This document shows, one piece after another, positions 35,066-42,919 of a DNA stretch of 64,000 bases. Position 1 is the stretch's first letter. Every line of letters begins with the position of its first letter. Position numbers and translations under genes: made by a program. The notes beneath the pieces were generated by a model. That model was not told the origin of the DNA. It did no database searches and worked only from the letters and a program-made list of their open reading frames with translations. This stretch comes from Pseudozobellia sp. WGM2 (GTDB lineage Bacteria > Bacteroidota > Bacteroidia > Flavobacteriales > Flavobacteriaceae), in the NCBI RefSeq assembly GCF_017810075.1, contig NZ_JADNYK010000005.1, positions 186,001-250,000 on the forward strand, written 5' to 3'.

Positions 35066-36544
35066 ATGTTGCATTTGCCGCAATTTTCTTTTAGGAGGAG
35101 TTTTTCCGCGTTCGCCTTTCCCAAAAATCTTTGGATTAAAAAACTTAGCGGTTTTGTATTGATTATGGCCGTTTTGATTCTTGCGGCCTGTAAATCTGAT
35201 GACGGAACATCTCCATCCTCAGATATCGATACTGATGGTGATGGCATAACCGATGAGCAAGAAACTTTAAATGGTACGAACAAAAATAACCCTTGCGATC
35301 CAAAACCGAGCTCCGGGTATACGGGATATGATGTCAACAATACTACTTGGTTAGGTGCAGATTGTGATACCGATGGTATTTCGAATGCTCAGGAGCTAAG
35401 TGATAACACAGATCCCTTTGTTAATGAATCGAAGGATTCAGATGGTGATGGTGTGCCCGATTTTCAGGAAGATGCAAACGGTACGGATAAAGACAACCCT
35501 TGCGATCCTGTTCAAGACGAGAATTATGAAGGCTATAATGCCCAAAATAGTGTATGGGCCAATTCTGATTGTGATGCTGACGGATTTACTAACGGAGAAG
35601 AAGTTTCTGCCAATACTAACCCGTATGTAGATGATACGGTCTATGTAGTGGCCGAGTTTTTACCGAAGTTATCGGATCTTCAGATATTTCGAGGCTCCCC
35701 GGCAGATTTGATTACCCATAATACTTCGCATGAATACAGTCTTAGTACCCAACTTTATACTGACTATGCATATAAGTTTAGAACTATTTCTTTACCGGAA
35801 GGTGGTCAAATGACCTATAGCGATGAGGGACTTTTACAGTTTCCCGATGGTACGGTAATCAGTAAAACATTTTATTATCTGAACGATGAAAGAAATCCTG
35901 ATGCAGGGCGAAAACTGATAGAAACAAGACTTCTTATAAAGACCGGGGGTTCTTGGAATATGGGCAATTATATTTGGAACGAAAACCAGACCGATGCGGT
36001 ATTTTCAAACAGTGCACCTACGGTTACCGTGAATTGGATAGACAATTTAGGCGAAAGCCGAACTGTCAATTATCAAGTTCCGTTCACAATTAATTGTGCA
36101 CAATGCCATAATGTGAATGATATTACTATACCTATAGGCCCTAAAGCACGTAATCTCAATTTTGCATATAACGGTAAGAATCAATTGCAATATTTTATAG
36201 ATAAAGAATTGTTGGCCGGTGCACCAGAACTTTCTCAAGTTGAGCGTTTACCGGATTGGGCGGATTCTTCTTTTTCTCTAGAAGGTCGTACACGAGCTTA
36301 TATGGATGTCAACTGTGCACATTGCCACCAACCTGGTGGGCTACATAACTCAAACAATGAAGGTCGCCCTGACTTTAGGTACGAAACGGCCTTGACCGAA
36401 AGTTTGATTGTTGAATTTAAAGACGATATCAAGAGTAGGGTCGAGACTTCGCCTGCCTATGGTCCGTCAATGCCGTTAATTGGCATAACGAAACTTCATG
36501 ATGAAGGTGTCGACCTGATCCATGAGTATATGGATTCCCTGTAA
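35066..36544 (+). CDS. diheme cytochrome c-like lipoprotein with thrombospondin type 3 repeats
   Basis: The 492-residue protein has a long N-terminal region, a hydrophobic core and lipobox AAC (about Cys42). Next come two calcium-binding thrombospondin type 3 stretches (DTDGDGITD, DSDGDGVPD and their partners, about 50-190). The C-terminal part carries two haem c motifs, CAQCH (344-348) and CAHCH (417-421), in the layout of the TIGR03806/SO2930-type diheme family. It would be an outer-membrane-anchored electron carrier that faces the periplasm or the surface. Partners in electron transfer are not encoded next to it. A perfect -7 box stands upstream. Function of the family is not established. 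Confidence 0.82.
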   Translation: MLHLPQFSFRRSFSAFAFPKNLWIKKLSGFVLIMAVLILAACKSDDGTSPSSDIDTDGDGITDEQETLNGTNKNNPCDPKPSSGYTGYDVNNTTWLGADCDTDGISNAQELSDNTDPFVNESKDSDGDGVPDFQEDANGTDKDNPCDPVQDENYEGYNAQNSVWANSDCDADGFTNGEEVSANTNPYVDDTVYVVAEFLPKLSDLQIFRGSPADLITHNTSHEYSLSTQLYTDYAYKFRTISLPEGGQMTYSDEGLLQFPDGTVISKTFYYLNDERNPDAGRKLIETRLLIKTGGSWNMGNYIWNENQTDAVFSNSAPTVTVNWIDNLGESRTVNYQVPFTINCAQCHNVNDITIPIGPKARNLNFAYNGKNQLQYFIDKELLAGAPELSQVERLPDWADSSFSLEGRTRAYMDVNCAHCHQPGGLHNSNNEGRPDFRYETALTESLIVEFKDDIKSRVETSPAYGPSMPLIGITKLHDEGVDLIHEYMDSL

Positions 36545-36614
36545 GTCGTTCCAAAATAGGTCTTGTTCGCTGTTTTCTAATATTTTATATTTTTAGAGGA
36601 TTAAACCCTTTAAA

Positions 36615-37748
36615 ATGCTCCGGACATTTTTAGCTGTTAGAGTGCAACTGCTCATTTTACTTCTTGTGTCGGAAATAGGCTACGCGCAAAATTTAATAAA
36701 AAACCCTAGTTTTGAAAGCTTCGTTAATTGTCCTGGACACTTAGGTAATTTTGATTCAGATGTTCAAAATTGGTCAACACCGACAGGTGGTTCGACCGAT
36801 TATTTTAATGGTTGTAGTACGGAGATGGGCACACCGGAGAACTTCAATGGTGCTCAAACAGCTGATTTCGGTGTCGGCTACGCAGGTCTTTATTTGTACG
36901 CGCCAGATGACTATAGAGAATATCTACAGGCAGAATTGAATGGCCCTTTGATAAAGGGAGAAAAATATCAAATTTCCTTCTATGTCAGTCTTGCTGAACG
37001 TTCCGATTTTGCCATTAAGGAATTTGGAATGTTGTTGGCCAAAGAGGCCATCAATTTAACTACGAAGAAAGTGCTTTCAAAAAAGTTATTATACCAACAA
37101 AAGGAAAACGATTATAGCTTTATGGAAATCGGTTACAGTAATTTTTATTCAGACACCCAAGATTGGATATTGGTTCACACGCAATTTGTCGCGAAAGGAA
37201 CGGAGCGGTACTTGATAATGGGAAATTTCAAGAGCAATAAGCGCACTCGACTTTTTAAGACCAAAAGAAATGCCAAGCAAGGAGCTTATTATTATGTTGA
37301 TATGTTCAAATTGACCAAAGTTCAACCAACGAATACTACAGTGAAAGAAGTAGGCTTAAAGACATCTTTACAAATTGAGCTTGATAAGACCCATGTTTTC
37401 GAAAACGTTCTTTTTAAGTTCGATAAATTTAAAATAACGTCGAAAGCTGAAACAGAACTAAAGGGGGTTTTTGAGTATTTGTTACAAAATGAACAAGCGA
37501 GAATTACCATAAATGGGCATACCGATAATATAGGTTCGAAAGACTATAATTATAGACTATCTACCCAACGTGCTCGAATAGTTGCTGAGCACTTAATTAA
37601 AATGGGGTTAGATAAAGGTAGGGTTGTCTATCAGGGTTATGGCGGTGAAAAGCCCATAGCAAGTAACAAAACGGAAGTAGGAAGACAACAGAACCGAAGG
37701 GTAGAATTTATTATTTCGAAGCCCTCCGGTCTAAATACCAATCTTTAA
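36615..37748 (+). CDS. OmpA-family outer-membrane protein
   Basis: A signal peptide ends near GYAQ (about residue 24). The N-terminal 230 residues start NLIKNPSFE and form a carbohydrate-binding-like beta-sandwich of a type common in Bacteroidota. The C-terminal 110 residues are an OmpA peptidoglycan-binding domain (FDKFKITSKAETEL, INGHTDNIGSKDYN, LSTQRARIVAEHL, GYGGEKPIASN, QQNRRVEF). It ties the outer membrane to the cell wall. Its stop codon overlaps that of the convergent NIPSNAP gene by three bases, with no terminator between them. Confidence 0.87.
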   Translation: MLRTFLAVRVQLLILLLVSEIGYAQNLIKNPSFESFVNCPGHLGNFDSDVQNWSTPTGGSTDYFNGCSTEMGTPENFNGAQTADFGVGYAGLYLYAPDDYREYLQAELNGPLIKGEKYQISFYVSLAERSDFAIKEFGMLLAKEAINLTTKKVLSKKLLYQQKENDYSFMEIGYSNFYSDTQDWILVHTQFVAKGTERYLIMGNFKSNKRTRLFKTKRNAKQGAYYYVDMFKLTKVQPTNTTVKEVGLKTSLQIELDKTHVFENVLFKFDKFKITSKAETELKGVFEYLLQNEQARITINGHTDNIGSKDYNYRLSTQRARIVAEHLIKMGLDKGRVVYQGYGGEKPIASNKTEVGRQQNRRVEFIISKPSGLNTNL

Positions 37749-38536
37749 TATGCCGAGTACTCGGTAGGGTAAAGCAATAATTTATCTGCCTTGTTCATAT
37801 TGTTTTGATATTTGGGATCATTCTTTAAAACGTCCCATTTGTCAGAACTAAAAAAGGATTCCCATTTTGCATCTCTAGTTTTCATGTCAGAAAAAGTCGT
37901 CATATACATTAAGTTGGGCATACGGTCGCCTGAAATGACTTCCGCATAAAAAACAGCATTGAACCCTAAAGACTCAAATAACTCAACTTCTCCGCCAACA
38001 TTAAACATATCTACCTTATTTTGATAAGTAGCTTCTGTTGGTGATTCATAGCTGCGAAGTTCATAAACCCGGTCTTCTTTTTCGCCCTCGACAGCCGAAG
38101 CACGCATTTGTGGCATTTCGGTAAAAGCCCGCATCAAGGTTGAATTGATCCGTTCGTAGGGTGGATTGTCATATTTGGCGTTGATATAATCTGTACCTGC
38201 TGAAACATACGTTTTATCTTGTGCGAGCATGTCATCAAGTTTTGAGAATTGCTCTAGCGATTTAAAGGGTATAAGTACATAAATTTTATTGGCCAGTAGG
38301 TAGTTATTAGGCCTGAATTTGAAAACTCCAACATCACTAATATTTGCTCTTTTCAGTGCTGGGAGGTAAGCGTTTTTTAAGTAGGCGTCCATTCGAGATT
38401 CTTGATTTTCATCTTTGACCGTGTAGGTTTTAAGTTGATAGAACTCACGCTTTTGGTCTTGTGCATTTGAACTGAGTACAATAGTTGTCAATAATAAAAA
38501 GCAGATAAATGGTTTACGTATGGCTAATTTTTTCAT
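37745..38536 (-). CDS. secreted NIPSNAP-family protein
   Basis: A signal peptide ends near SNAQ (about residue 26). Two ferredoxin-like NIPSNAP units follow: the first with REFYQLKTYTV..NAYLPALKR, the second with RVYELRSYESPTEATYQNKVDMFN..FESLGFNAVFYAEV. NIPSNAP proteins are dimeric alpha/beta barrels with poorly known function; bacterial secreted versions often sit near sugar or oxidase genes. Here the neighbours give no clue. The 3' end overlaps the OmpA-family stop. Confidence 0.85.
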   Translation of the reverse strand: MKKLAIRKPFICFLLLTTIVLSSNAQDQKREFYQLKTYTVKDENQESRMDAYLKNAYLPALKRANISDVGVFKFRPNNYLLANKIYVLIPFKSLEQFSKLDDMLAQDKTYVSAGTDYINAKYDNPPYERINSTLMRAFTEMPQMRASAVEGEKEDRVYELRSYESPTEATYQNKVDMFNVGGEVELFESLGFNAVFYAEVISGDRMPNLMYMTTFSDMKTRDAKWESFFSSDKWDVLKNDPKYQNNMNKADKLLLYPTEYSAY

Positions 38537-38612
38537 ATCAGAGTTTTGGTTTGAACGGTACCAAACTTAATGAAGTTAAGTCAAATAACCTATAACTGAA
38601 ATTACGAGCTTG

Positions 38613-38819
38613 CTAATATTGTCTGTATTCTAAAATATCACCAGGTTGGCATTCGAGTACTTCGCAAATGACCTCTAGGGTGCTAAACCGAATTGCCTTG
38701 GCCTTGCCTTGTTTTAAAATGGAAAGATTAGACATGGTAATTCCCACTTTCTCAGAAAGCTCGGTCAACGACATTTTTCGAGTGGCTAGCATTACATCAA
38801 GGTTTACAATTATCGACAT
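38613..38819 (-). CDS. XRE-family helix-turn-helix regulator (YozG-like)
   Basis: The 68-residue protein is almost only a Cro/CI-type HTH: MLATRKMSLTELSEKVGIT forms the first helices, MSNLSILKQGKAKAIRFSTLE the recognition part, and ICEVLECQPGDILEY the dimer helix. It lies 9 bases after the DUF2975 gene and is coupled to it; this pair is a widespread two-gene unit. It probably controls its own operon; an AT-rich palindrome at 39519-39538 upstream is a candidate site. Confidence 0.9.
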   Translation of the reverse strand: MSIIVNLDVMLATRKMSLTELSEKVGITMSNLSILKQGKAKAIRFSTLEVICEVLECQPGDILEYRQY

Positions 38820-38828
38820 GTGATGTAT

Positions 38829-39473
38829 TTATATGGTAAGGTCATTTTCTTTCTTCAATTGGGCACCTATACGAAAAGCTTCCGCGATTATTAAGAGAAA
38901 GAGAGCTCCAAAAACAGATTCTAAGTGCTGAAAAGAAAACATATTTATACTGGTGAAATTAAGATCGTTAAACTCTAATTTATCACTGAAGTAGTAAGCA
39001 GAATAGGTTATGGCCAGTTTGTCTATCAAAAAAAGTGCAATCGCTATGATAGCTATTTTCCGTAGTCTATTTGCATTATCCACAATTAAAAAGTTGCCCG
39101 ATCGTACTGCTTCGAGAATTCGAATTACATATTTTATTGAGAGGAGCGCGCATAAATTTGCTGCTAGTGAGATTAAACTATAAATGGCCAAAAATCTTTT
39201 AGGTAAAAAATCAGCACTGATGGATCCTATTGAATTATGTAAATATAAGTTAGAGGGCTCGAAATTTTGAGGAATTTGCCATTTGAGGCTATTCTCAATA
39301 GAGAATAAAACGGGAAATTCCATGTGTAGGGCAGGTGCATCTGTTGCAAAAACAAAAAAACTGTACAGGGCCCAAAATAAAATGGATATTGCAAATAGGA
39401 AAAATATTATCCTAAAGATTGTAAGTAGATAGCCAATAAGTGGTCCGCCGTGTACTTTTGTTTCCCCTTCCAT
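38829..39473 (-). CDS. DUF2975 membrane protein
   Basis: The 214-residue protein has four membrane helices (about 14-45, 95-125, 135-160 and 180-205) with the conserved RSGNxFxxxNAxRLRKIA motif between helices two and three (AVRSGNFLIVDNANRLRKI). This matches DUF2975, always found next to a YozG-like HTH regulator. It may sense a membrane state or a small molecule and pass it to the regulator; this is inference. It is divergent from the NYN gene. Confidence 0.87.
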   Translation of the reverse strand: MEGETKVHGGPLIGYLLTIFRIIFFLFAISILFWALYSFFVFATDAPALHMEFPVLFSIENSLKWQIPQNFEPSNLYLHNSIGSISADFLPKRFLAIYSLISLAANLCALLSIKYVIRILEAVRSGNFLIVDNANRLRKIAIIAIALFLIDKLAITYSAYYFSDKLEFNDLNFTSINMFSFQHLESVFGALFLLIIAEAFRIGAQLKKENDLTI

Positions 39474-39518
39474 AGTATGTTATTTAATAACTGTAAATCA
39501 ACAAAAAATTATTGATAA

Positions 39519-39538
39519 ACAATGAATAATTATTGTTA
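39519..39538. promoter_or_regulatory. palindrome upstream of the DUF2975-XRE unit, candidate operator
   Basis: AACAAT and ATTGTT flank an 8-base centre (GAATAATT) in the divergent spacer between the XRE unit and the NYN gene. The surrounding 60 bases are nearly all A/T with several ATTGTTA-like words. This is typical of an operator for a small HTH repressor, though AT-rich DNA easily forms such palindromes. Confidence 0.3.
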
Positions 39539-39632
39539 AATAATTGTTATCGCATTCATTAGATGGATTGCCAAGTGTAAAATAGTAGCCCTGAAAAAAA
39601 TCCCCGTATATTGCGGTAAATCAAAAGAAAAT

Positions 39633-40397
39633 ATGGATTTGAACTTAGCGGTACTTATAGATGGGGACAATATACCTTCTGCTTACGTAAAGGAAATGAT
39701 GGAGGAGATTGCCAAATACGGTAACCCCACGATAAAGCGTATCTATGGCGATTGGACGAATCCTCGCTTGGGCAAATGGAAAAATGTGCTACTCGAAAAT
39801 GCCATTACCCCCATTCAACAATACGGCTATACCCAAGGAAAAAATGCCACAGATTCCGCAATGATTATTGATGCTATGGATATTTTGTATTCGGGCAAGG
39901 TCAATGGTTTCTGTATCGTTAGTAGTGATAGTGACTTTACACGCTTGGCTACACGTTTACGGGAAGCCGGTATGCAGGTTTTCGGTATTGGTGAAAAGAA
40001 AACCCCTAATCCATTTATTGTTGCCTGTGATCGATTCATATATATTGAGATTTTGAAGAATCAAAGCGATGATGAGGTTTCAATTGATGATGTCAAGAAT
40101 AAAACAACTGAAAAAAGCAGTATAGATAGAATTACCGCAAAAGATATTAAGCTAATTACATCAACAATAGATGATGTTGCTGATGATGATGGTTGGGCTT
40201 TTTTGGGTGATGTGGGCAGCCTTTTGCAGAAAAAGCAGCCCAATTTCGATTCTCGTAATTATGGCTTTCAGAAATTGACCCCTTTGATCAGTTCGATCGA
40301 TAAAATTGAAGTAGACCGCCGTGAAGATAATAAAGGCCGTAAAAAGTTAATTTATGTAAAAATAAAGGATGTCAGGTCTTCTCGATCTAAAAAATGA
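39633..40397 (+). CDS. NYN-domain ribonuclease-like protein with C-terminal LOTUS/OST-HTH domain
   Basis: The N-terminal NYN (PIN-like) domain has the metal-binding acidic residues in LIDGDN (8-13), TDSAMIIDAMD (about 72-82) and SSDSDF (about 98-103). The C-terminal 90 residues (ITAKDIKLITSTIDD..GWAFLGDVGSLLQKKQPNFDSRNYG) match the OST-HTH/LOTUS winged helix, which binds RNA or G-quadruplexes. The fusion is widely conserved in bacteria and is presumed to be an RNase. It is a single gene. A loose -7-like TATATTG is at 39607-39613. Confidence 0.9.
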   Translation: MDLNLAVLIDGDNIPSAYVKEMMEEIAKYGNPTIKRIYGDWTNPRLGKWKNVLLENAITPIQQYGYTQGKNATDSAMIIDAMDILYSGKVNGFCIVSSDSDFTRLATRLREAGMQVFGIGEKKTPNPFIVACDRFIYIEILKNQSDDEVSIDDVKNKTTEKSSIDRITAKDIKLITSTIDDVADDDGWAFLGDVGSLLQKKQPNFDSRNYGFQKLTPLISSIDKIEVDRREDNKGRKKLIYVKIKDVRSSRSKK

Positions 40398-40454
40398 GCT
40401 TCATTTTTTATGGAAGAAAAACTTATCTTTAGTAACAATAAAACTGTTTATAAG

Positions 40455-40879
40455 ATGAAAAATAATAGTAGGTACTCGTTTTTTTAGGCTTGATGATTTT
40501 ACTGCCCTCTTATACCGCCTTACAGGCTTCAGAATTGGTGTCGGTGAATTTACAGAGTTTCAATAATCCCCAAGAAATAGTTAATAACGTCGATGGGGTG
40601 TGGAAATATACTGTTGACAGTGCGCCGCCTGAGTATAGCACAGGACTCATATCTATATTTAGTGAAGATGACGTGTATGGTATCGAGGTGCAATTGGCTG
40701 GTGGTGCTCTCAAAGGTTCAAATGTAAGTGTGGAGGGTAACAAGGTCAGTTTCGATTTATCAATAGAAGGTACTATGGTTACGGTTAAGCTTGTAGCTGA
40801 AGGTGACACTATTTCAGGTAGTAGTTCATCATCTCAAGGGTCCTATAGCATTCAGGGAAATCGCGTCAAGCCTCAATAA
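40455..40879 (+). pseudogene. small secreted protein with a frameshift in its signal peptide
   Basis: ATG at 40455 starts MKNNSRYSFF and stops at once at TAG (40485-40487) after a run of seven T (40479-40485). With eight T the frame would read on as FFLGLMILLPSYTALQASE, a normal signal peptide, and join the 129-residue open frame that starts at 40490 and ends at 40879. The mature part is a small beta-rich protein (VWKYTVDSAPPEYSTGLISI, KVSFDLSIEGTMVTVKLVAEGDTISGS). So either the gene is switched off by a homopolymer slip, or one base is missing from the assembly. Function is unknown. Confidence 0.65.
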
Positions 40880-40949
40880 TATTTTCATCAATAATTCTCA
40901 AGAACTTGCGTATCTCATTAGTTGAGATAGATGTTTTATATCTTAAATA

Positions 40950-41991
40950 GTTCTTTCGAGAAAGGGACTTGATGAGAATACGAAAGTGGCTGGTGGCGAA
41001 ATTATTGTTGGACCTATGGGATTGATCGGAATATTGGTCGATAACTCGATGCAATTGGTAGATGCCGTAATTCCTGAACTCAACTTGAATACACGTATTG
41101 AGACATTAAAAGATGCCGAAAAAAAGATGTATTGACAATTGTCAATGATGCCTGTGTTGATCGCTCTACAATTGAGTTGATCAATCGCTTGCAAAGAGCA
41201 GGTGAGTTGTCTATTCGTGATTATGCCATGGTCGGCAATTGCACAAAAGAGGTCGATTATTTTATAGAACAAGGCACTGTAAAGACGAAGCTGTTGAACG
41301 TACGTTGGGTTATAGATATAAAGATACCGCTTTCGCTTCTGGAGGAAATGCGGTGAAACAAGAATATTCAAATATGTATAACCATTATGGTGCAATGGCC
41401 ACGCCTGTTAACACCATGTATAGTTTAGCAAGAGAGTTATAACGCTCTGACTTTCAAATGAATACACATGCCATTGCTGACTCTGCCAATGCGGTTTTTT
41501 TAAGACCCTATCAAGATGCACTTTCAGGAAAAACCGATAGACGTTGGAAAATTGAACACGCTCAGGTAATTGATGAAATTGATTTCAATTTTTTTGAACA
41601 GGGTATTATACCCTCGATACAGCCGACCCATGCTACGAGCGACATGTACTTGATCGAAGATAGATTGGGCGATAAACGGATCAAGGGTGCTTACGCCTAT
41701 AAATCGCTTTTAGATAAGGCAGGGTTAGTGGTTTTGGGCACTGATTTTCCGGTGGAGAAAGTTAGTTCGTTTCTAACTTTTTACGCAGCTGTGTCAAGAC
41801 AGGATTTAGAAAGGCATCCTGATGGAGGTTTTTAAATGAACGAGGCATTATCTCGTGAAGAAGCTTTAAGGGGCGTGACTATTTGGGTAGCTTATTCCAA
41901 TTTTGAAGAAGGTGAGAAGGGAAGTATTGAGGTAGGCGAGTCTGAAGATATCGCTATTCTTGATGAAGGTATTATGAGTGTGTCAACTTGA
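40950..41991 (+). pseudogene. 5'-truncated, multiply frameshifted amidohydrolase (YtcJ-like)
   Basis: Successive pieces in different frames read like one amidohydrolase-3 protein: KGLDENTKVAGGEIIVG (40962-41135), LTIVNDACVDRSTIELI..YAMVGN (41132 on), KDTAFASGGNAVKQEY (about 41320-41442), THAIADSANAV..WKIEHAQVI..GTDFPVEKVSSF (41458-41835), and EALSREEALRGVTIW..EKGSIEVGE (41836-41991). Frame changes occur near an A-run at 41119, near 41290-41320 and before 41458, and a TAA splits the last two pieces. The N-terminal half, with the first metal-binding HxH, is missing. It is therefore a decaying gene. It faces DUF2911 across a shared palindromic terminator. Confidence 0.85.
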
Positions 41992-42080
41992 AAAAATACC
42001 TAGTATAAAAGTAGAGAAACCTATATTGATGGAATTGCGAGATAGGCCTATATTGAGCTAAAATAGAGTGTAATGAATAA

Positions 42081-42110
42081 AAAAAACCGAAGTGATCACT
42101 TCGGTTTTTT
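42081..42110. terminator. perfect palindromic bidirectional terminator
   Basis: Thirty bases form a perfect palindrome: AAAAAACCGAAGTGA followed by its complement TCACTTCGGTTTTTT. It serves the minus-strand DUF2911 gene (stop at 42131) and the plus-strand amidohydrolase remnant. Confidence 0.85.
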
Positions 42111-42130
42111 ATTATAGGTTTCAGGAAGTT

Positions 42131-42679
42131 TTACATCTTGGAAAAAGTGATGGGTACAGCTACACGCGTTTTTTCCCATCCCATAACCATATGAGCGCCA
42201 TTTTCAACTTCTTTAAATGCAATAGAAAACTCTTCAAGAGAGCTGCTATCGGCTTTGCTAGGTACACTTACTCTCAAAGCATCTGCACTTTCATCGTATG
42301 AATACGAGCCCCATTGGTTCAGTTTTTTGTTAAGAACTACGGTCCATTCGCTCTCGCCAGGAATAGTGAATAAAGAATAAGTTCCAGCTTTTATCGGTTT
42401 ACCACCAACAGTTGCGTCGGTATAAAATTCAATTTCCGGAGCTTCATTTGCACCTGTTCTCCAAACCTCTCCGGCAGGAGCCAGTTCTGATAAAGACCTT
42501 CCTTTAAGTTGAGGTCTGCTATAGATAACACGCACAGATTTGTTCGCCACTTTGTAGTCGGTTGGGTAAGAAGCCATATCCATAGGGCTTTTGTCTAAGC
42601 CGCTAAATTTTTGAGCTGTGGCTTCGGTAGTAATAATCATGGCAATGGCCATAAATGCAATAAGAGATACTTTTTTCAT
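42131..42679 (-). CDS. secreted DUF2911 protein
   Basis: A signal peptide ends near ATAQ (about residue 22). The mature 160 residues have the DUF2911 pattern: SVRVIYSRPQLKGRSL, VWRTGANEAPEIEF, KAGTYSLFTIPGESEWTVVLNK, NQWGSY and a short last strand. The family is a periplasmic beta-sandwich common in Bacteroidota, of unknown role. ATG at 42679 is preferred over TTG at 42688. The terminator lies 20 bases past the stop. Confidence 0.9.
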   Translation of the reverse strand: MKKVSLIAFMAIAMIITTEATAQKFSGLDKSPMDMASYPTDYKVANKSVRVIYSRPQLKGRSLSELAPAGEVWRTGANEAPEIEFYTDATVGGKPIKAGTYSLFTIPGESEWTVVLNKKLNQWGSYSYDESADALRVSVPSKADSSSLEEFSIAFKEVENGAHMVMGWEKTRVAVPITFSKM

Positions 42680-42919
42680 AATCGTCAATTTGTAATCAAT
42701 AAAACTAATTAGTATTCAATTTATTCTTAGCTAAAGAGTCGTTAAAATTAATGCTTCTTACAGAACGAACGATTTTTAATCCGATAAAAGAACAAAAATT
42801 ATATTTTTATGCAATAAGTGTGTATTTTATTTCAATATGAAATGAATAAAGTAATTGTGTTTTTAAATTGAAAGATTAGGGTCATCTTTGCTTTCAAATT
42901 ACAAATAATATAGATTGAT

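Noticed and set aside
41458-41835. A separate small amidohydrolase gene of 125 codons
   Set aside because: It is only the best-preserved piece of a larger frameshifted gene; earlier and later parts of the same family lie in other frames on each side.
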